Shown one piece after another: positions 24,701 to 39,700 of a stretch of DNA of 64,000 nt. Position 1 is the first letter of the stretch. Every line of letters starts with the position of its first letter. Below the pieces are notes generated by a model. That model had not been told where the DNA came from and made no database searches. It saw only the letters and a list, made by a program, of their open reading frames with translations. The position numbers and the translations under genes are program-made. Origin of the DNA: Phoronis australis (Eukaryota > Phoronida > Phoronidae); NCBI GenBank assembly GCA_002633005.1, contig NMRA01000109.1:802377-866376 (forward strand), given 5' to 3'.

Positions 24701-27700
24701 TTAGATAGAAAAGGAGAGATACTGAACTTCTAATTTCTAAATTCAATCACACCTTCACATAAAAACGACTGATTTTAGAAAGAACTGGAAGCCGACACTT
24801 ATTTCTACTCCTTCCTCAATCACACCTACACACGTAGATGTTTACATAGAAAACAAGAAAAGTTCACACATGCAGACTGAATCATACTCAACTCCTCAAT
24901 GTTAAACAGTGTTCACTTGGTCTCCACGGAAACTCAACATGCCGTTATCAAAATGCGAATGACAATGTATAGCTAACTTTGTAATCGTCTATCCACATGC
25001 ACGATTCTGTAGTTTTGCATTTTGTATTAATTTCTCAAATATCTTGAACAAAAAATCACAGCAGTGACTTACATATCTAATACAGAAAAAGCCACGATTG
25101 CATCGCTGATTGTGAGCAAGAAGTTACATGGGCAAGCATGCTTGAAAAGTGGAAGCATCCTGGTTAGAAATCATGCGACAGAGGGTTAGTGTATTTACAC
25201 CGACAAAGATTTACGCATTTCTCATCTTTACTAAACCCTTTGACAGCAGATGATCCTTACATGCTTAGCGTTCAAACTATGCACTTTATTTCATAAGATC
25301 AAAAGGTAAAGGCTTCAAAGCAGGAACTTTGATCAGCAGATTTCTATGACTGTCAACAGGATCAGTACTGCAGAAGGTCAGAGATTAAGTTGGCACAAGA
25401 TGGACGAAGGTCAAAATGGCAGAGAAGACTCAAATAGTTAGGCATACATTCCTTGGAACAAATTTATTACCAGGTTTGTAAACACTCCACTTAGAAAAGA
25501 TTCAAAAGAAAAAAAACAGCAGATTTCTTCCATTTTTATTTGTTAATCTCAGAGACAGAAAACTATATAGGAGTTGTTAAGGTGAAAATGTTAATGTGAC
25601 ATTCATACACGACATTACAATACTCAGAAAAACAATATTGATGTTAACAAAAGCTAAATAGAGACAAATGTCACAAATATGACAGTCTGTTGCCATGCAC
25701 ACAGTATTTCCTATCAGTGCAGTGCCACCTTTTGAATGCCCATAAAACTAATTCAACCATTTTTGTTCAAAGGCTGTACTGTAGCTCATAAAAACTGTTT
25801 CTTAAATTTCAGACACAGAAACATCTGAGAAAAGAGACAATTATTAACATTTTTTACTCAAAACCCCTTCTTCCCAGTTAAAACATTTCCACAATTCATA
25901 AATCTCCTTAATTAAAACTCCTTACATTTTCAAAACTGACAATGTTCCATAAGTATCTGAAATAAAGGACGTTTTACCACAAGGAATTTTGTGCGCACAG
26001 CATGGATATGTCACAGATTATGGTGAGGGCCAAAGCGCATCCTTACAAGTACGTTTCGAACATTGGTTCAAGACCCATAGCAACAGAGGGCAGTCATACT
26101 CACAGTGCTAGCACCTGTATGTGCCAACACGCTACTCGGTTCCAACTCAGCGTTTTCATTTTCCAAAACGTTTCCCAGTATAAAATTTCCCCCATTTCCA
26201 CGGAAATTATTTTACCCATAAAGAGCAAACATGTAATAGTACTTCTGATGTTGACACAAGGCATAAATGATCGCATAAACTTGCGATACGATTTGCTAAA
26301 TAATGCTTTTCCACTAGGGTTTATTATTCTTCATTTCCACATAATACCCATACATGGAAACCACTTTGTCAATTTCCTTTAGTCACAATCACAGTTGGAC
26401 TTTAATTGCACAAGATTAGTAACAAATGTCTCACTCATGGCGAGTAACACACAAATTAAGATTTCGTTTTTGCATAAAAAGTTATGTTCCACGAATACCG
26501 ATTTGCTGCTAAAATTGTAAAAATTACCCTAACCATCAATACATGTTCTGTTCATTTTTCACTTTAAACCAGCATTAAATCTTTCCAACTTTTTCCATGA
26601 TCCACCACCGAATGTTACCGTTTCTGTTGGAAAGTCGTTTTCGAACACTAAATCAAGGAAACCAGAAAAAAAAACAAAAGATGGCAGCAATAATTGCTGT
26701 AAAAACCATGTCCATAAATCAAGGTATGTAAGATGAAACGAAATACTCTACAATAAAAACAACCTATGTTCAAAACTGAAAAAAGATAACATCCTACCTA
26801 AGCAATAAACAAAGCACCAAAAATGCGAAAATGAGACAGTGCCCCTAGATTTCTTCAAATAGTATGCATAAAAAACAGTATTATGGAAGAACAACTTTTT
26901 AACCTCCGTTTCTGATTGCATATATCTTTTAGCAGCATACGTTAGTGAAACAACTGTCTACCAAGCTTCAAGTATTGCCTATTCTCTAAAAATTGCAAGC
27001 AAAGCCTAAATTTCACAAGACAAGTTGACAAAAATGCTGGTTCAAGTCTAAGATTAGTAGAAGACTAGCAAACAATGCAGCGCAAGCTTACTAAATGTGG
27101 GTGTACACTCATCCCAGCACGCTACAGGTCTGATAAGAGTTTGAAACAAAATGGAGAATAAAATAGGAAGGAAAACAGTAGGCAGAAGCAAGTTAATAAT
27201 AACAACAAAAGATCTTGAAACAATTTCCGTCCTGTTTATTTTTCAAGGATGATTTCTCAGTCTCGCTCATCGTCCAAACGAGCTAAACGTGTACTTTGGC
27301 ACGTCTTGCCCTGGATTTTGAACTTGGTTGAAATTTGAATCGGCATACGGGTTGCTGTAAAAGCCGCCGTTGGTCACTGGCGGCACGTCATGGACTGGCG
27401 TCAAGCCATCACCACGGTCACAGCCATCACTACTCTGTGACGAGTCGGAGCTACTGGTGCTGCCATCTCTGGAATGTTGCAGGTTTTCCAGACACTCGAG
27501 CTGGTTTTTTGACTCCTCCTGGCTAGTTTCCAGCTCACTACTGGCAGACGAGCTGCCACCAGACAAACCACGTTCTTTAATTGGGGATATTGCTGACACC
27601 GTCGTCGAGGTCACTGTCGTCGTCACCATGGTGACCGGTCTAAAAGTGGACAAACAAGGCACAGGAGACGGCTCTCCCGGCGACCTAAATGAACTCACGC

Positions 27701-30700
27701 CAGGGGAAGGACACGTCGTCATTGCTTGATCAGACGTTTGCTCGGGGGCTGAAGGCAAGTCTTCATCGCTGTCCTTCTCATGGACAGAAGGAACTGGCGA
27801 GTCATCAGCGAAAGGAATCGGGGAGGAACCGTCTGCAAAGAAGAAGTCCTCAATATTGCTTTTGGGACGCAGATCACTGCTGGCTGGGGGGACCTCCTGT
27901 GGAGACTCTTTCACAGAATAAGATTGCTGCTGTTGCTGAAATCGATACGTAACAGTAACACCCCCAGGACTGCTACCCTTAATAGGCGTTGATGATGCGA
28001 CACAGGCACCAACAGCAGCGATATGTTCATTGTGAACAAGTGGTTTCTTACCTTCCTTGGTACCGAACAAGAAAGGATTCGCCAAAACTTCTACATGTTG
28101 GCTTTCATCTGTGACGAACACAGCTTCCTCACCTTCGTCTTCAGAGTCCGACTCCGACCCAGAGCTGGATGAAGAAGAGAATGACCTCTGTGCAGTGCCC
28201 AAACTGGCGTCAACACAAGACTGGGAGGGGGGTGGGGTAGTGGGCGTGGGTGCTTGAGTAGTGATGACTGGAGGGGGGAGGAATGTACTGAAAGTCATTG
28301 GTGGCTTCTCAGCAGGGGTGGTCTCCTCCACTTTGGTTATACTCTTCTCCTCTTTGGTGATGACGACCCTTTGCTTAATCTTCGTCTCAAATTGCGTCAA
28401 GACCTCATTTTCGTACGGAGGACTTACCGTGTCATCGGCACTGGAGTAGCTATCCTTTTTCGGCAGTTTATTTAATTTGACAAAGTCGAATCGCTGCCGC
28501 GGTGATTTCGGAGAGATGGAGGACACTGACGATGGAGAGACACCTGGAGACGACAGGCTGGAATCTCGTTTCACCTTATTGCTATCGGCTGGTGCTGGTA
28601 CATTAGTTATGCTAGGTTGTGTAACGGGGGGAGCACGGAAAGTGGAGAACTCGCTGGCGGGTTTGGCAGGACTGACCTTACTTGTGTTGGTTATGGTTAT
28701 AGTTGTTGTTGTCACCGACTCAACAGGTCGACGGTGAAGAACGTAATCAATGTCATCCATGCTTTCTACATCTGCAGTTTTGTGAGTGCATAAAGGCTCA
28801 GTATCAATTTTTGTTTTGTGATCAATATCATTTTGCACACTCCCTTTGTTTAAGGTTTCAACTCCCAAATTATCAACTTCGGCATTATTTTTTGTGTCTT
28901 TGCTATTATTGTTTAAGCTAGTGTTTTTCCTATTCATCAACTCATCTTCGTCTATGTGCAGAACAGTGAGATGACCAGGGTTATCCTGGTCACGCTCACC
29001 ATCGTCCACACTATGTTTAGCCTCAGCATTGTCATTTGCATTTTGATTGGCCGACTGGACTGAGAGATCAAGATTTGTATCGTTCTCATTGGCTAACTGA
29101 CCATCCGAATGCGACGACTTGTCTAACACGTGCACGTCAGCTACGGTTCTTCTGACCAGGCCGCCATCTGACTGGCTGCTGACAACACCAGCAGTTTGAG
29201 CTAAAGCAACACTACCTGAATGGGAGCTGTCGCTGTGCACCTCCACCGTTTCGATCCGCGACGATGGCTGTTGTGCCGCACCGTCGTCGTGAGGGCGATC
29301 GTCAAGAATGTGTGAGCCACTGGAAAGACTGCGCTGACTGGCATTAGCCGAGTTGAGTGTAGCCGATCTGTTGGACTTAGCACCAATACTACGACTTGAT
29401 ACTCGGACACTGGTAGTCCTACAACAAAACACATTGGATGAGTCACCAGTCAAACTAGGCCAGCAAAACAGATGAATTTACAGCGCCTGTCCTCGCCGTT
29501 ACACAAAAAGACCCTGATTTCCCCTTATATTGAACTCTACCAAGACAGAGATTCTATAGCACTTTTCTCAAAACAGAGGGGGGATTTTGTGAGATCACCT
29601 ATTAGGCCAAATCAATTGAGCAAGTCTACAGTATTTTTGCTTGCAACAGAGAACACAAGAAGCCATGAATCAGACTTTTGATTAATAGCTATGGACTGAA
29701 CAACAAATAAGTCAGCCTCAAATAAACTTGATTAAGTTGACTATGAAACGTTGACAAGTAAGTCTTACACTACGTGTATTGGGAACGGATTTTATGAACA
29801 CGTTTTTCATCTATGTTACACAGGCTAAAGGAACAAATTGACAATTTAAGCAATAAAAAAACTAAAAAAACTTGTCCAACACTAAAAGTTCTACCGCAGA
29901 TTTAAAAACAGCATATGGCAAGTCTACCGGACAATGCTGATGGACATAACATTTGGTTATCAAAATTTCAGCTTAATGAATAAGAACACGACTAACTCTT
30001 GTGCAAAATATAAATTAAGCTTCCAAGCAAGGCGCAAATTTCATTGTTACAAGACACATTCGAAATAGCGGTTAGCAATGGTGTCAGCTGATACCAAACT
30101 TGATACAAAAAGAGACAATAATTATAGAATACGCCAAAACTAATCAAACAAAATTCCGTGATTACGCCAATTCCCGCAATGCTAACATAGCAAATTTGAA
30201 GTGCTCTCAGTTGTCACGGAAAGAATTCTCAGGCCATTTCGTCTTACTACTTTTGGCGTGTTCTGCAGAGTAGTGACACCATGTGGCTATCAGTAGGAGA
30301 CAACACCAACGAGACTTCAGATCAGAGACAGGACTGAATGATTACAACAGCTGACAACAGAAGGTGTTCAAAGCAGTAGATTCATAACCAGACTTGTGAC
30401 AACAGACAAGCTTTGCCAAGAAGAGCCCACAATCCCATGTGAAGTCTTTTAAGAACTAAGGCCAAGCCAACTAACTAAATAACAACGTGAGGCAGTCACA
30501 AACACTAAGAATTTAGTTACAGGGACAACTGGTCCCTTTGGGCGAGATTGTCTTTACTATAACACAGTTATTTCACCAACAGATAAGACCAACTTCTCGC
30601 GAGCAACAGGCCTCCCTTTAATACTGCAATGGTTCATTCTTGCCAGAGTAGCCTGGATCAGACCAACGGTCTCCCAATTTTGCCAATCTCGCAGCTTAGC

Positions 30701-33700
30701 AACCACTTCAATTCGAGAGAAAAAAAATTGTAACTGATTAGGCATAGATCAGACTTAGGAGTAAAAAGCTTTTGTGGCAAACAGGGATCTGAGTTGAACT
30801 ACACAGCCAAAGCTGTACTGTGTTCTAGACAGTTGTGAAAGCAAACAAATTCACACTGTATAATTGCTTTAAAAATGAATGAAATTTCACAAAGCTGAGA
30901 ATGACAGCTGTAGATTTGTCAACAAGAGTCACGTGACCACCTGCTGGTGCTTGTGAAAGTCTCGCGTTGTCAACAGAATGGTAGTCCGCACAACACACAA
31001 AAAAGAAACAATTCCCATTCCTTTACTCACTTTCTATAAGTTGGTGAATTGCATGAACAAGAAACGCAGAAATTAGTTAGTGAAAACCCATAAAGTCATA
31101 AAAAAGAAACACCGAGCGTGGAAAGCCCAAAATTCTCCGACAAATTTTCATTCTCCAAACACACAACTTGGAAAGCCAGGCAAGACCGATCTTCAGTCAA
31201 TCAACGATGCAGGAACCAAGTCACAAAACAACATTCAGCTCAGCCTTAACAGAGAAGGCATACAAACAAACAAAACAACAACTGAAGTTTATAAGATGAT
31301 GTCGAAGAATTTTGGGCAGTCTGTCATGAAACAAACTATGTACATTATATGTTAGCTGAATAACTGAGACACATCCCATCCTGAAAATTTAGTGCTACTT
31401 CAACCTTACACTGCTATCACACACAATTGTCAGGTGCAAATCAGTTTAAGCTATTGGGCTTGTTTCAGGGTTATTTAAGCGCACCCCGTAATTGGAACAT
31501 AATTTACGTGTTTTCTTTCGCCAGGTAAAGATTTGAATACCTCCTACACAAACAGAAAATTGTGCCAACTTATAGTGAGGTGGGTCAAATGCGCCATACT
31601 TAATATTCATAAAATCTTATAATGCATACAAAAATATACAAAAGCAAATTTGTTTTTTGCTTGAAGAAGAGCATCATATCATATAGTGCTATACAAAGAG
31701 CATCAACTCAAATAAACAATAATGACGAAAACGAAATAAGCAAATCATAACAATATGCTATGAAAGTCGACAGTTTAGTTCGACAGCAACAAAGTTTTTG
31801 TAGTTGTAAACTCTAATGAAACCATTGGCTGCTGAATAAAACTAGACTTTGAAACAATACTTAAAGCCATACGATATAAAAGGTGAGCTTATATTAGTAG
31901 AACATTGACATTACAGACAAGTGACACGGCATTCAACATATCACAATATACGATCCTTAATGAAGAGTGATAGTGAATATGGAAACATACCTTTCAAAAC
32001 CAGGTCTGCGCACAAAGTTTTCCCTTACGTGGTCCGTTAACTGTTTCTGTGTACGTCCACTGTAGCTATAGTAAGCAGGGGAGATAATTATGACATTAGG
32101 ACATTTTATCTTTTAAGCAAGACGGAGCGTTGCACTCCAGTTACCATTAACCATATTCTCACATTGTCAGCATTAAACCTGAGTAAACAGTAAGTGTTGA
32201 GATCTTTCAGTGCATGATGTATATGTCAATGCCACCAAACCACAAAAAGTGATCATGGTAAATGACCACAATTTCAATAATGCTTTACAAGACATTGTTT
32301 CTGCAGACACACACTATGAGACGTGCCAAGTCTCACGCATCTCGCGAGAGTCTCACGCATTTGGCCACTGCCTCACGCACTCACGCGAGCCTTACGCTAT
32401 CTCACGCAAAATGAATTCTTTGGTTGTAAAATTTCAAAAACCTAGCTTTCTTCGCTTATGAAATGGTTTTTTATTAATGTAATACAACTAGTTAAGTATT
32501 ATATTTTAGGATATATTAAGTTTGATAGTTAGTGAAGATATCGCCAGTAACCTCAAGCAAAATTTGAGCAAATTTGTCCAATCTCAAGCAAAATTTCGAG
32601 GAACCTCCAGCAAAGTTGTTATACCCCCTTGGCAGGTCTGCACTATGCACATAATTTCAATATATCTATTAATGCACAAGCTGTAGGAAGCTTAATTGAG
32701 GTGTATCAATGTTAAGAAGGAACAGGGATACAATATACACATGGCAACAAGACATTTAAGTTATTCAAGTGTATACATTAATAGAAAAATTACAGTTACT
32801 AGTAGATCAGTGTCACTGATGCTTGACCAAGTTAAGCAGATGTCTGATTGACATTTGACATCGTGTCACTATTACATCGTATAAGTTTAGGATGATGATT
32901 TGATGAGGTCGCCACAGAAAAACGGTCACGTTGTCTGCGATTGTTAATGGGTTATTGGGAGCGTAGGACAGATGTTAGCGTCAAATTTGACTAATAATTA
33001 CAACTGATCATACATCAAGATAGATCTTGATCAGCAGGATAGGCTGAGCATTGTTCGATGTGTGACAGCATTAGTTTCATTTCCCCCTTTTCAAGATCAC
33101 CTTCAAATGCTATTCTGTTATTATCAGCTTAGGATGACGTCTTGAATAAATCTATTTTGACAGAGCTTTAGACCTTCTCTTGAGAGAATATAACAGCATA
33201 ATTTCAAAGCAGAAAGAAACCACAAGAGGGCGTTAGGGACTTACACGTGATGTCACACCACAACATATTCAACTAACACGCCGAGAAAATGTTCATATGC
33301 TCAAAATTTCCAACGAATTACTTCACAAGGGATAAACAGCAAGCAGACAACTCCCGTATTACAGCCAACGTCGAAAATTTCCAAATGCCCTCAATTATAA
33401 AACGACCAGAAGACATAATACAGGTTGCTGTATAAAGTTTTCACACAATAACGATTGTACGTAAAGGCATTGAAGTCACAAATTCGAATCAAAGCCAGTA
33501 TTCTTAAAGTAATCATCAACTTTGCTTGTTTTGCTTCAAGTCCACCATTAACATTACCAGCCTATAGATTGCCATTCAAAACATTTCTATCCAACTCACG
33601 CTTCGAAGGAAGATCTGCAAAGCAATGACCTCTTACAGAACATGACTGAAATTGACATTCTGACAAACAAACTGTGGATTAAAGCAAATCAAATCACCAA

Positions 33701-36700
33701 CCGGAAAGACGATCCACGACTAATGACCCTGGTCTTGTTCCGTGGTGCTCTCTTGATGCTAGCACAGCGGAAGAAAGCGTGGTGCTCGATGCATTTCTTC
33801 CAGAACGCCTTGCAGTCGTCTCGCGTATCAAAGAAGAAGTCAACAGTGTCCTTGTAGTAGTCCTGTAAAGACGACTGACACATCAGTGAAGCAACGCTAA
33901 ACGAGATTTTCGCAAAGCAACAGTGATAAGTCACATGTGACCCACAACTACTAATACCACTCGGCCAATCAGCTAAGTTCAACTTCCCATTACTCAAATA
34001 ACATCAATTGGATCGGACTTACACAGGTTTAGCATACTTGTGTATACGGCATAGGGAGCCAGAGGAGTGCTCACGCACGTCACTTGCTTTGCAAGAAAGT
34101 TTATTAGGGTCAAACATAGCGAGATACAAATACCCAGTCTATGCAACTGATCAATTTTGCTTCAGGAAAGATTCATGTTTCACGTTTACACTTCAACACA
34201 CAGACATGCCTCCCGTTGACATTTTTCTTAGTCAAACAAGGAACACATGCAGAAGACACATACTTGATGTAATCACGTAATTACGTTTCATTTAATTATG
34301 AAATTTTCAATAATTTGCATTTCATTTAAATTTGTAATTTTCAATACACTTAGTTGTACCTAGCAAACAGGAGATAAATGTCTCAGTGAACGATTAGATA
34401 ATGAAATGTTACTGGATTTCTTTGATGAAAAACAGAATTTGAAACGATAGCAAACAAATATCCAAGGTAATGTAAATGTTAAGAAATATATCAAATAACC
34501 GCTTCAATAAAATGATTCGTAATGCACGATGCAAAATCTAGAACTAAAACAACCAAAAGCACTAAGATAACGAATGCTTAAGTAAAAGTAGACAAAAAAA
34601 CATCAACAGAATAAGCAACTCTGTAGACAAAATGGCCAACATTTACACAAGAAACGAACATCACATGTACTACCTAGGGCACAAGTTGGTGACTCAAACT
34701 ACAAAATAGAATCCCAACTATAGGCATCTGTTGTTTTTAACATAAAAGTCAAGTTAGCGACACACACACGCAAGAACTTGTAAAAAGAGGAGCGAAAAGA
34801 TATTCAACTTATTAGACTTGAAATACACGCAAAAGATTCTCAGAATCCAAAAAAAGTAACTAAGACAATAGTGTAGGATTTAAACGACCTTGAAAAAACG
34901 TGCAAACAAACAAAAAAAATAACCCAATGCTATCTCATACCTCCCTCTATTAAGCCAGTTAGGAGCGGGTCAAAAAAGAAAAAAATGAAATCGGTCAACC
35001 AAAACAAACAACAACCAAACCATAAAGGAACGTTAAAATTGCTGCTCAAAATTCAACAAATCATGGCCTTGCACTGTTGATCTATTATCAACTTCTAATC
35101 AGTGTACTACCACTGTGGTAGAAAACAAATCACTGATAACCACAAAATTTGCCACTGTCCATTTGCAATAGTGTCCCATTGCATAACATCTTGCATTTAA
35201 ACACTTCACCACCGACAATTAGAGAGTCAAGGTGTTAAGATAAAGACAAAACAGGCTCATGAATATCTAAAGACCAAAATTAAAGAAAATGCCGAGTCTA
35301 TTGGCCTGACAAATGAATATTGAAAGAAGAAACCAATCAAAAATATGCTAACAGGAACAGAACACATTAAATACACACACCTGAACGAGGGAACTACAAG
35401 AGGGGTAATAATGTCGAAGGATTTGACGTTATGTTTAAGTCTACCACAGTCACATCACTCAGATACTTTGGTAGTTTGAATAGAAAGACCAAAAGGTCCA
35501 CCTAATTTTACTGTATGTTTTACCAAAAAAACTGCAGAGTGCAGAAAAAAAATCTATGAATAAATGTATGCAATGTACGAATGCCTATTTCGATGAAATT
35601 TAAGAACGACAATCATCTTTCATCTAGCTGCAAAAGCTGTTTGACAGTGATCCATCCACAGGACACTTATTTATTGAAGATAATCTTGGATTAAATAGTG
35701 CCTACTAGCTGAGCTTCTTTGGCAGGATGCACATACTTGATAAAGCAGACAGCTACATAAATATGCAAGAATGGATGGTACTGTCTGTTGTAAATACAAA
35801 AATGAGCTTGATTTACAGCCACACTTATGAGTGGATGACGTAATGACAGCTGAAGTGCCACCTAAAGGAAAATATATTACCTACTTTTTCTGTCTTATGT
35901 GTGTAGAACTATACCAGTCAAACTTCTTGAGAATGACCTTTTTAATGCCAGTTTGCATTAAAGTCAGAGATTAGGCCAAAAAAGAAAAGCATAGTTGGTT
36001 CTTTTTTTGAAAATTAGGTGAGTGGTTTGGTTATTTTTTTATTTCACGTTTTCAAAAACTAAAATCCATGTGAGACAAGCACAAATGACATGGTATTTTG
36101 GATTTTTACACATCGCTTGGCAAATCAATAAGTTTCAAACCTTGCTTAAGTGTCTTAACACAGCTTTTCAACAAAAACCCAAGACCCTAGGTGCAATTGA
36201 CGCGTTTTTGATTTCTTTTTTAGTCCGTGAGCGCAGGTCTGAAAATGAGTGGAGAACAGACCAGAACCAACTATGCATTTTTGGTCTTACAAAATGCATC
36301 ATCATTTTCCATTTCCACTCAAGAAGAGCAGAAACTTACATCATTTATTTCATCAAATGTCTGGAAGACATCAACAATAATTGGTGACTTGAAGCGAAAT
36401 TCCCCAAATAAAACAGATTTTATTGTTCTATAGCCACCCAACAATAACCCCAAAAATGCATTTTTTGGCCATGAATCCAAAAATTTCCCTAACTTTATAA
36501 TGTGCAGACTTACATAGCCCTCGGGGTGAAGCTTGATGAGGAATCGTTTCCGCTTGAAACTCAGCTTTCTAATCTTGGCCCAGGAGAATGTGTTGATCTT
36601 GGTGTTATTCTGGAACACCAGCACCCCCATGTGGGCAACGGACAAGTAAAGCGGCACACCCTCGTGGTCCTGGGAATAGGATAAGAAACATGATCACATG

Positions 36701-39700
36701 AAGTGTAATTATGGTCCAGGCATGGTCAATGAATGCAGTAAAATGAAAATATATCTAATGAAAATTACCACATTGAAGCATTTCGCTGCTTGGATGGCTA
36801 AAATTGAAAACCGAATTTTTTACTCTCAAAAGAAAAACATAACATTCCTTACTGTGGTAGGATTTTACTTGTTACCAACACGAACATTGAAACCACCAAC
36901 AACTCAAGAAAGGATTCAGATTTTGTTTTTAGTCAGTTAAACAGGGAGAAATACAGCTTTAAAAAATCCACAAATTTGGTTGTATTAAATATTAAGCAGC
37001 ACTCACAAATTTGCATGACTGAACACTGGACCGAGTGGAACACAGACTGCTTAGATTGTTTCTATGCCCAGTATGCCGCAGTAAATATTTTGAAACAGAA
37101 TGTTAACAGTGGTGGCATCTAGTACCACCAGACACGTGCTGCCACCATGTGATACCATCTAGCAGAAAAAGCAACACTATAGATTTTCGACAACACAGTT
37201 GAAAAATCCACCATAGGGGGTCTTTCAGAATCATTTTGCAAGCCCACTACTGCATGGCCTCTTCAGAAATCCCAGGTACATATTACACACTGGATTCAAG
37301 ACATGTTGTAATTCAGTGAACTACATAAGATCTCACCCTGGCTGGATGTAACACAACACCGTACGTCTCCACTTTTCTAGCTGTGTCCAGCAGCAAGTAG
37401 TCAGCATCGGCAGGAGTATGGCCTCTGCAAGCAACAGACATTATTGCTGTACCAAGATTACTTGTAAGGTTGAAATTGTATCTTCAATCTTCAAGAATAT
37501 TATTCACAATGAAAAAGAAGAATCTATGCTTTCCACTGTTCTTGGGGTATTTCTTCAAGTATCTAGCCCACATCATGGTGGACAAGTGAAATTATGAATT
37601 GTCAAGTTCTGTCAACAAAAAATAAAGATCAAGGCAACTTTATTCAATTATTAGCTTGATTTTACTGCATAGAATTAATTATTCAACATCCAATAAAGTT
37701 TTTGTTATTTGCAACGAAGTAATCAGTCTTTGAAAAAAAGAAAAATTTACAGCTAACTTTTTGAGCGAAATGATGAGATTTATCCAAACAATATAATGGA
37801 AATTGACTTCAAAGCTGTGCACACTTAGTCTCAGTACTAATTCACATTAGAAAATCACCCAAAGAAAAAAATTAATTTATAAATGATTCCAACCATTGTG
37901 ACATCTATCTTCTTCCCATCCAAAAAAAGATATCTCTCACGAAATCAATTGTACGAATTGGCTTACTCAACTTCTTCTCAATCGACACACTGAACATGTA
38001 TTCAAACTACATCTGGCCAATTACAGCCTCTTCAGCTAACGTATCTGAGGGCCATGTCCCATCCAACTCGTTCTCAGTACGTACGAGCTCGTCTTTAATG
38101 TCTCGATGAAATACGGCCTAGGAATTGGCAGAAATAGTCAACATTTGTCCCTGAATCTAACACCATTAACGAGGTCCTTAGTCAGACTGTGCAATACTTC
38201 ATCCGTTACAAATCCATGTTTTTTATGTTTTCAAGACTGTTCTGCTAACTCTGTGTCACTTACATTAAATTTTTATGGTGCTCCGCAATCTTTTCCTCCA
38301 TCTCATTCGACTGATTCGGCACGAACCGTATTGACGACAGGTAGGTGTAGTCAGTGAACTCCTCATAGTTGTAGTCACCAATCTCCGCCTGGGCAATGTA
38401 GGCAGACAGCAGAGCAGCCGTGTTCATATTGCAGGGCATTGAGCCGGAGGCCAAGTCACGTTTCACCTGCAAAGCAAACAGGTACCTGCAACAAAAGAAT
38501 GATTCTACAACAAGTTGTATTAACTAGAGAATAAAAGATTTCAAAACAAGTGGGTTACAGTCCCTCACTAAAACCAGGTTTCTTTAAGATGTGAAATGGA
38601 CAGAACCATTTGGCAAGCAATTCATTGGAAGAAAACGGTTCTCTTTTGTAAGTGACTATTGCCCGATTAAAAGTACCTCTTTACAAGTAGGTATGGAGTT
38701 AAATTAAGTAGGCGTAACATTTTTTCCCATTTGAATAGATAAAAACATCGCAGGCAGTTAATGTGAAATTGCATCAGACATGTGCAGGCCACAGAGGTCG
38801 GGTCCATTGCACAAAACACCTGATCAAAACTCACGACAATCTTCCTATGTGCATAGTAAAATCTCACGAATTTAAGACACCTAATGGCAGACAGGTGTTT
38901 TCTCTCATTTTTTCAGGAATGATACACAGTACCAGAATGATGCTGTGCCATATTTAAGTTATGTACCATAGCTACAAAGAGACAATATTTTGAGAAGTTG
39001 TATGTATATGCAATAATGTTGGAAGCCATTGAAAAAAGAAAAAATGCACTTTTGGCAATTACTTTTGTCCAAAATTCATGATATCTTACTGTTAATAAGC
39101 TGTTCTTGAGAGAGGATGCAGAAGTCCAGAAGTCCCTAGTCATGTAGGCCAAATCCTTCTCCAAATAAAGTTTGGCATTTCTAACTAATGTGTACAGCTA
39201 ACACCCCCCCCCCCCCAACCAGTAGGTTCCACTGTCAGGTCATCTACTTAACCCCCAATACTTAAGCCCACAAAGTAGGACCTAGAGGTTCCCTATATCA
39301 ACTCCAGTCACTTCACAATCACCCTCCCCAGTGATTTCCCAGATCAACAGTTCACATCAAGATAGCTTCCAGACACTGCAATCAAAGTCCTTGGGAGGAG
39401 CATTTGAGGAGACTAAGGCCCATAGACAGTTAATCCACATTCCTGTCTTTCATGTGTAGCATTTAATCACAGTTAAATTCAAAACATAAATACAAAAGAT
39501 ACATAATAAAAGATATACAAAATCACCAGGTATTGTACACATGGAGATTCAAACTGTTCAAGTATCATAATGCTTCACTTACTGAGCACATACTACGGTG
39601 GCCAAAGAAAAATTTTATCCTGTCAAATTTCTCCACATAAGAAAAGATTAATAACATATTAGTTTAATACAAATATAATTGACAGAGTGTAACTGTCATA

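Noticed and set aside
27370-28737. Several plus-strand ORFs of 60-119 codons
   Set aside because: They lie antisense to the long coding exon 8 and its extension; exon composition keeps the other frames open.
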